From positions 1 to 64,000 of the forward strand of contig WRNE01000007.1 of NCBI GenBank assembly GCA_009776725.1: a stretch of DNA of 64,000 bases, written 5' to 3'. The DNA comes from Coriobacteriia bacterium. GTDB taxonomy: Bacteria > Actinomycetota > Coriobacteriia > Coriobacteriales > UBA8131. The notes under the pieces are model-generated. The model did not search any database. It saw only the letters and a list, made by a program, of their open reading frames with translations, and had not been told where the DNA came from. A program made the translations under genes and the position numbers. Below, one piece after another: positions 59,342 to 64,000 of the stretch. Numbering within the stretch: the stretch's first letter is position 1; each line of letters starts with the position of its first letter.

Positions 59342-61669
59342 ATGACAAATACTAAAAAAAGGATACTGTCGACGATGCTGGTTTTGATGCTGTCGCTATC
59401 AGCGTTTGTGGCGTTGCCGGCAACCGCTTATGCAGACGTGCCACTTACGGAAACAACTTGGTCTGAAAAGGGTATGACATATATCAAAACCGATTGGGAA
59501 TTGGTTGACTATGCCGAGGTTTGGGGGGCGATCTATAAAGGAGATGGCACTGGTATCGTGATAGACAATGTAGTCAACGGGACCGGAACAGGCTTCATTG
59601 ATGGCTTTTACAATGATTTAACTACTTACTCTGGTCCTCCACCGATACCTTTCCAATTTGACTGTGGTGGTTTGGAGCCAGACACCCGTTACACTATGTT
59701 TATGTATTCGTTAAACGGCGACGGCTATGGGTTTACGACGTTTCCGTTTGAGACGTTAGACATTCCGATTATTCCGGAACCTGTTCTAACCGTCGAGGAC
59801 GATTTTCCTGCGTTCGGGTCGACATATGTAGAGTCTTACTGGTTGGTTGATGATGAAAACTATTATCCTGTTGTCTACGTCGCACTATACGAGGGTCCAG
59901 ACGAATCGTTGACAGCAGCTGAGGTCGTTGCGGCTAATGGAGCGATTGACGACTATTCAGGCGATGTGATTGACTGGGGCTTCTTGTGGTATGGATATCA
60001 GTATTATAACTTGGCTCCAGCAACTGAGTACACGCTGTACGCTGTCGCCTTAAACGATATCGGCTATTCCAACGTGGTTGCCTCGACCTTTACTACTTTA
60101 GGCAACAAGCCCCCAAGCACAGACGATATCTGTGCCATTTATGTTGACGGTGGCGCAAACGACATCGGTTTCAAAAGCATCGAACAGGCAATGAGGGCTT
60201 TGCAGTTAGGAACGGGTGACTTCATCTACCTGCTAGACGACATAGTGACCACTGAAGGTCTTGGCGCTTGGACAAATGCGACAATCGACACAAGGGACCA
60301 CGACTTGGAGGTCGATATATTAGAGGTAGACGGTGGCAGCCTTTATATATTCAGCTCGCTTGGTGGCGAATGGGATATGACCGTCAACAATGAGAATATG
60401 GGCGTCTTCAGCGGAGGCTACCTTGAAATCGAGGCTAGCAGTATAACTGCGAATAATATCTACGTCGTTAATGAAAGCGGGCTTTATTTCACCGCTGATA
60501 GCTTGTTTATGAGCTATATGAATATTAATGAGAGTGAAGCCCGAATCGATGTCGATGAAATCATAGCAAGCGCAAACGGTGAAGTATTTGACGTTAATAA
60601 TAACTCACAGCTTATAATCAATGGCAACATCACTGCAAATGGTGAAAACAGCATAGCTATTTACGCTGACTCCTCTGCAAGCGTCACAGCCAATGGCAAT
60701 ATCAAAGCCGATTATGGCGTAATTGCTGAGGACTCGTCCACAGAGGTAGTTGTCACTGGAAACATTAATGCCGCCTACAACGGCATAGAGGCTTACAGCA
60801 GTGCATTTGTAACAGTCAACGGCAGTATCGTAGCTGGAAGTAACGGCGTCTATGCAGATGACGCTGAGACGGTCGTCGTTGTCAATGGCAACATCCAAGC
60901 TGATGGCTACGGGGTAGTAGCAGTGGGTCTCGCTGATGTTACCGTGAGGGGCGACATCGAGGCTCAAATTGGCGTTCGGGGCGGTTTCCTTGAAGGCGCT
61001 GGAGCATCGATCACCGTCGTCGGAAACATCCTCGCCCAAGACTACGGTGCCATTGCCACGCTTGCATCGGTTATCTCTGTAACCGGCGACATCACTGTCC
61101 TAAGTAACAATGCTGACGAGTCAGCCGGCATCATAATCATCCAGGGCTCCGATGTGACTGTAGTCGGCAATATCAAAGCTGTCATCGGAATTGTCGCTGG
61201 CGACCTTGAGTATGAAGGCGGCACGGCTTTCATTACCGGGAACATCATTGCAGATGCTATCGGCATACTCGCCCAGAACTCGTCGGTCATTAACGTCATT
61301 GGTAATATCACAGCCACCGACCCAGAAGAGGGCATTGGTGTCGCTGCACGTTATGGCGTCGAGGTTACTGTCGACGGCATTATCACTGCCAGGTACTATA
61401 TCGGCTTTGACGATGGCGAGGGCTATTACGACTACAGGGCGATCGGCAGCAACGACCCGACTTCGCTTAAGGCTGGCTACAGACAGTACAAAGACAGCCT
61501 CGAAGACACTTCGTATGTCTGGGTGAGGACCCCTCCAACTACCGTTATTCCTCCGACCACGACCCCTGCGACTGGCGACAGCCTCGCGCTCGGGATGCTT
61601 TACATGTTCCTTATGTCTGCGCTAGGGGCGTATGGTTTCCTGACAAGGAGAAGGGTCTTGGAAGCCTAG
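59342..61669 (+). CDS. secreted beta-helix cell-wall protein
   Basis: A 775-residue surface protein. Residues 1-32 are a signal peptide (basic MTNTKKR, hydrophobic core, ATAYA cleavage). Residues ~35-280 hold two similar beta-sandwich-like units (each ending in a TFTTL or PFETL strand). From about 290 to 730 it has tandem units of 20-25 residues of the type VTVNGNIxAxxxGV, as in right-handed parallel beta-helices. The C-terminus has a Thr/Pro-rich spacer, PATGD, a hydrophobic helix and RRR, a sortase-like signal with Thr in place of Leu (TPATG). AGGAAAGG precedes the ATG. Function may be adhesion; unproven. Confidence 0.82.
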   Translation: MTNTKKRILSTMLVLMLSLSAFVALPATAYADVPLTETTWSEKGMTYIKTDWELVDYAEVWGAIYKGDGTGIVIDNVVNGTGTGFIDGFYNDLTTYSGPPPIPFQFDCGGLEPDTRYTMFMYSLNGDGYGFTTFPFETLDIPIIPEPVLTVEDDFPAFGSTYVESYWLVDDENYYPVVYVALYEGPDESLTAAEVVAANGAIDDYSGDVIDWGFLWYGYQYYNLAPATEYTLYAVALNDIGYSNVVASTFTTLGNKPPSTDDICAIYVDGGANDIGFKSIEQAMRALQLGTGDFIYLLDDIVTTEGLGAWTNATIDTRDHDLEVDILEVDGGSLYIFSSLGGEWDMTVNNENMGVFSGGYLEIEASSITANNIYVVNESGLYFTADSLFMSYMNINESEARIDVDEIIASANGEVFDVNNNSQLIINGNITANGENSIAIYADSSASVTANGNIKADYGVIAEDSSTEVVVTGNINAAYNGIEAYSSAFVTVNGSIVAGSNGVYADDAETVVVVNGNIQADGYGVVAVGLADVTVRGDIEAQIGVRGGFLEGAGASITVVGNILAQDYGAIATLASVISVTGDITVLSNNADESAGIIIIQGSDVTVVGNIKAVIGIVAGDLEYEGGTAFITGNIIADAIGILAQNSSVINVIGNITATDPEEGIGVAARYGVEVTVDGIITARYYIGFDDGEGYYDYRAIGSNDPTSLKAGYRQYKDSLEDTSYVWVRTPPTTVIPPTTTPATGDSLALGMLYMFLMSALGAYGFLTRRRVLEA

Positions 61670-61707
61670 GCATAACTTGCCTTAATGATCCTGATAGATA
61701 ACTTATC

Positions 61708-61737
61708 AAGGCGGCTGTTGATACAGCCGCCTTTTTT
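61708..61737 (+). terminator. intrinsic terminator
   Basis: AAGGCGGCTGT and ACAGCCGCCTT pair across TGAT, followed by a T run; it ends the wall-protein transcript. Confidence 0.92.
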
Positions 61738-61995
61738 ATCATTTCGAAACCGCGCAAAACCGCAAACAGGTATCCATGTACCATTCAGCCTGGGTATAGG
61801 TATTAAGCCAAAACTATACAGTTGCATAAGCTTTTGCGAAGGCTTGTTAAGAAGCAGGTGATGACAAAAGTCATGGGCTTCTCCACATAATGATGACGCT
61901 GGTCACTGGCGCTTAGGTTGCGAAGGCGTAATACTGGTACTGGCACTGTATAAACCGTGTGCCAGCACTTGCCGTTTGGGAGGAAGGAGTCTTGG
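61738..61995. other. gap before ABC exporter
   Basis: Together with the terminator region this is a 326-bp gap. I see no gene, only a one-mismatch copy of the dispersed motif. Confidence 0.5.
61875..61889 (-). repeat. dispersed 15-bp motif, 1 mismatch
   Basis: Minus strand reads TATGTGGAGAAGCCC; intergenic. Confidence 0.7.
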
Positions 61996-62955
61996 ATGAT
62001 TCTTAAGTCTAGCAGCAACATCATCGAGGTCAGTGGCTTGGTCAAGCGCTATAAGGAGCTGCTCGCCTTGGATGATTTCAGCCTTGAAATCACTGAAGGC
62101 GAGGTCTTTGGGCTGCTTGGGCCCAATGGGTCGGGCAAGACAACGGCCATCAACTGCATGCTTCAGCTGCTTACCTACGACAAGGGCAGTGTGAGGCTGT
62201 TTGGTGAGGAGATGTCGGCCACCCGTTATGACCTGAAGCGCAGGATAGGCATCGTCCCCCAAAACATCGCGGTGTTCTCGCAGTTGAGCGTGGTTGAGAA
62301 CATCGATTATTTCTGCTCCCTTTATATTGACGACAAGGCTCGGCGGCGTGCCTTGGTCGAAGAGGCGATCGAGTTCGTGGGCCTAGAGGAATACCGCCGC
62401 TTTCGCCCGCGCAAGCTGTCGGGAGGGCTGATCCGCCGACTGAACATCGCGTGCGGAATCGCCCATAAGCCCGACCTGATTTTCTTCGATGAGCCAACTG
62501 TGGCGGTCGATCCCCAGAGCCGAAACTCTATCCTCGAGGGAATCCAGCGCCTGAACCGCGAGGGCTCCACGATTGTCTACACCAGCCACTATATGGAGGA
62601 AGTCGAGCAGATCTGCTCACGCATCATGATCATGGACCACGGCCAGGCCCTGGCGACAGGAACAAATACGGAGTTGAAGAACATGGTCGGCGTGAACGAG
62701 AGGGTCGAGATCGAGCTGGCAGAGACAGCAGGTCTAGATCAGGCCCTTGACCTGGTAAAAGACCTCCCGCATACCGCTTTCGCCAAGCTCGAAGACCATA
62801 CCCTCCTCATCTCTTGCACCCGCGGGACCCATAACCTAAGCGAGATCCTCAACGTCTTGCAGGCCAATGAAATAGCCTACGGGCGCGTCTATTCAGAGCC
62901 TCCGACCCTAAACGATGTCTTCCTCGAGATCACCGGCAAAGAATTGAGGGACTGA
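61996..62955 (+). CDS. ABC-2 type exporter ATPase
   Basis: A 319-residue ABC ATPase: Walker A GPNGSGKT, Q-loop IVPQNIAVFSQLSVVENIDYF, signature LSGGLIRRLNIA, Walker B LIFFDEPTVAVDPQ and switch His in YTSHYMEEVEQ. The C-terminal ~90 residues form the usual regulatory extension of drug- or lipid-export ATPases. I start at the ATG at 61996, seven bases after GGGAGGAAGGAG. The permease follows two bases later. Substrate unknown. Confidence 0.93.
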   Translation: MILKSSSNIIEVSGLVKRYKELLALDDFSLEITEGEVFGLLGPNGSGKTTAINCMLQLLTYDKGSVRLFGEEMSATRYDLKRRIGIVPQNIAVFSQLSVVENIDYFCSLYIDDKARRRALVEEAIEFVGLEEYRRFRPRKLSGGLIRRLNIACGIAHKPDLIFFDEPTVAVDPQSRNSILEGIQRLNREGSTIVYTSHYMEEVEQICSRIMIMDHGQALATGTNTELKNMVGVNERVEIELAETAGLDQALDLVKDLPHTAFAKLEDHTLLISCTRGTHNLSEILNVLQANEIAYGRVYSEPPTLNDVFLEITGKELRD

Positions 62956-62956
62956 A

Positions 62957-64000
62957 ATGCCGACCACATTCATCTACACCTTGCGCATCCTGGTCCGCGA
63001 CCGTAGCAACCTGTTATGGGCAATGGCCTTCCCCCTGATACTGATGACCCTTTTCTATTCGATGTTCAACAACCTCGACGAGATTTATGCGCTTGAGCCT
63101 ATCCCGGTCATTGTGGTATGGGACAGCAACTATACCGACACCCGGCAGGGGCATTTCGTCGAAGTCGTCGAGGCGCTTTCAAGTGCTGATTATGGGGAGA
63201 AGCCCTTGCTTCTGCCTACCTATGTGCCAAACGAGCAAGCAGCCATAGACGAGCTGGTCAGGGGAGACTACTACGGATATATCCGTGTTGACGAGGAGGG
63301 CATCCCTCACTATTTTATGGACGTGCGAAAGGCCGCCGGCTTGGACGTTGTCGACAATGTCAAGCAGTCGATTGTTATTAGCATACTAGACCGCTATCTG
63401 CAAAACTACGAAATCATCGCTGCCGCAGTGACTGAGGACCCAGGCTTGTTGGCAGACCCTAAGTTGTTGGAGGGCCTGGCTAAAGAGCAGGCCTATGTCC
63501 AGCAAAGGCCTTTGGTCGAAAACCCTCCGAGCGACTCCTTACGCTACTACTACGCAGTCTTGGCCTTCTCCTGCCTGCAAATGATCAGCTTCGGACTGTC
63601 GGCCACCAATACATGGCGGGCAAAGTCGTCCCCGCTTGGCGCCCGCCGGGCGCTTGGCGGACAAGGCTGGTTTCGCTCCCTTGGCCCGACTCTGCTGGCT
63701 GCCTGGCTGATCAGCTTCGTTTGCGTGGTGCTGGGCTTTGCCTATGTCCGCTTCGGCTTCGGCGCCAGCTTTGGGGGCAAGGAGGCTGCTTGCCTGGTCG
63801 TGCTTGGTGTCAGCTCGCTCGCTACGACGTCGATGGGCGCCTTGCTTGCAGCCCTGCCGATCGCCGAGAACGTCAAAAGCGGACTGGTGGCTGTCATTTC
63901 CACGGTCTTTTGTATATTTGCTGGGCTTTATGGGCCAGCAAGCCAAAAGCTAGGCGACTATGTGGCACGTGAATACCCGCACCTCTCTATGCTCAACCCT
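62957..64000 (+). CDS. ABC-2 type permease (3' end outside window)
   Basis: The frame is open from the ATG to the window edge (348 codons). One membrane helix is near residues 18-36 (LLWAMAFPLILMTLFYSMF), followed by a large extracellular domain of about 150 residues and then several helices from about residue 195, as in ABC-2 exporters of the YhgE/CcmB-like class with an outer domain. It pairs with the preceding ATPase. An exact copy of the dispersed motif lies in the extracellular domain, read as Y-G-E-K-P. Confidence 0.88.
   Translation, partial: MPTTFIYTLRILVRDRSNLLWAMAFPLILMTLFYSMFNNLDEIYALEPIPVIVVWDSNYTDTRQGHFVEVVEALSSADYGEKPLLLPTYVPNEQAAIDELVRGDYYGYIRVDEEGIPHYFMDVRKAAGLDVVDNVKQSIVISILDRYLQNYEIIAAAVTEDPGLLADPKLLEGLAKEQAYVQQRPLVENPPSDSLRYYYAVLAFSCLQMISFGLSATNTWRAKSSPLGARRALGGQGWFRSLGPTLLAAWLISFVCVVLGFAYVRFGFGASFGGKEAACLVVLGVSSLATTSMGALLAALPIAENVKSGLVAVISTVFCIFAGLYGPASQKLGDYVAREYPHLSMLNP
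63191..63205 (+). repeat. dispersed 15-bp motif, exact
   Basis: TATGGGGAGAAGCCC in the permease gene, in the outer-domain segment. Confidence 0.85.

Overview
The window looks like a chromosome segment of a high-to-moderate GC actinobacterium, most likely class Coriobacteriia. The case rests on a RimI-TsaD fusion, two ECF ATPase cassettes in one polypeptide, zinc-type (C+) L36, S18 and S4, a C-terminally extended L17, several UROD-like corrinoid methyltransferase-type proteins, and the infA-rpmJ-rpsM-rpsK-rpsD-rpoA-rplQ order. The class assignment is inference; no rRNA is present.

Layout. 1-4.8 kb: rimI-tsaD (5' end outside the window), fused ecfA, ecfT and a tail-anchored unknown. 4.8-11.2 kb: rplI, rpsR, ssb and rpsF (minus), then dnaB, rmuC and a CofE-like ligase. 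11.2-13.3 kb: a repeat-rich gap with a MITE-like element, a UROD-like methyltransferase and its control region. 13.3-20.6 kb: two very large, acidic, largely disordered membrane proteins (one a degenerate M28 peptidase), tRNA-Ala, an unknown and a GNAT. 20.7-26.2 kb: the ribosomal/RNA polymerase operon followed by pgi. 26.2-36.8 kb: rlmN, ddl, an unusual thioredoxin-reductase-like protein, a second UROD-like protein, a P-type ATPase, purH and an aminotransferase-IV-like protein. 36.8-42.8 kb: a second MITE copy, a lipoprotein, a type VII (LXG) toxin operon whose toxin ends in a papain/C39-like protease, and a NarL-type two-component system. 42.9-59.1 kb: a defence island. 59.3-64 kb: a secreted beta-helix wall protein and an ABC exporter running off the end.

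The defence island is the most notable part. Its five effector genes (cas10; Cas7-Cas5-Cas11 fusion; tandem Cas7; csx19; Cas7 with insertion) match the unusual fused-subunit layout of type III-D (III-Dv) complexes. They are followed immediately by two small membrane proteins. One has a C-terminal Rossmann-like region, the other a short SAVED/CARF-like region. I propose them as a paired cyclic-oligoadenylate-gated membrane effector. A BsuBI/PstI-type restriction-modification pair, cas1, cas2, an 11-repeat array and cas6 follow. Two decayed repeats lie upstream of cas1, spaced like the array.

A second genome-scale signal is a 15-bp sequence, TATGGGGAGAAGCCC. It occurs four times exactly and several more times with one or two changes, inside and between unrelated genes.
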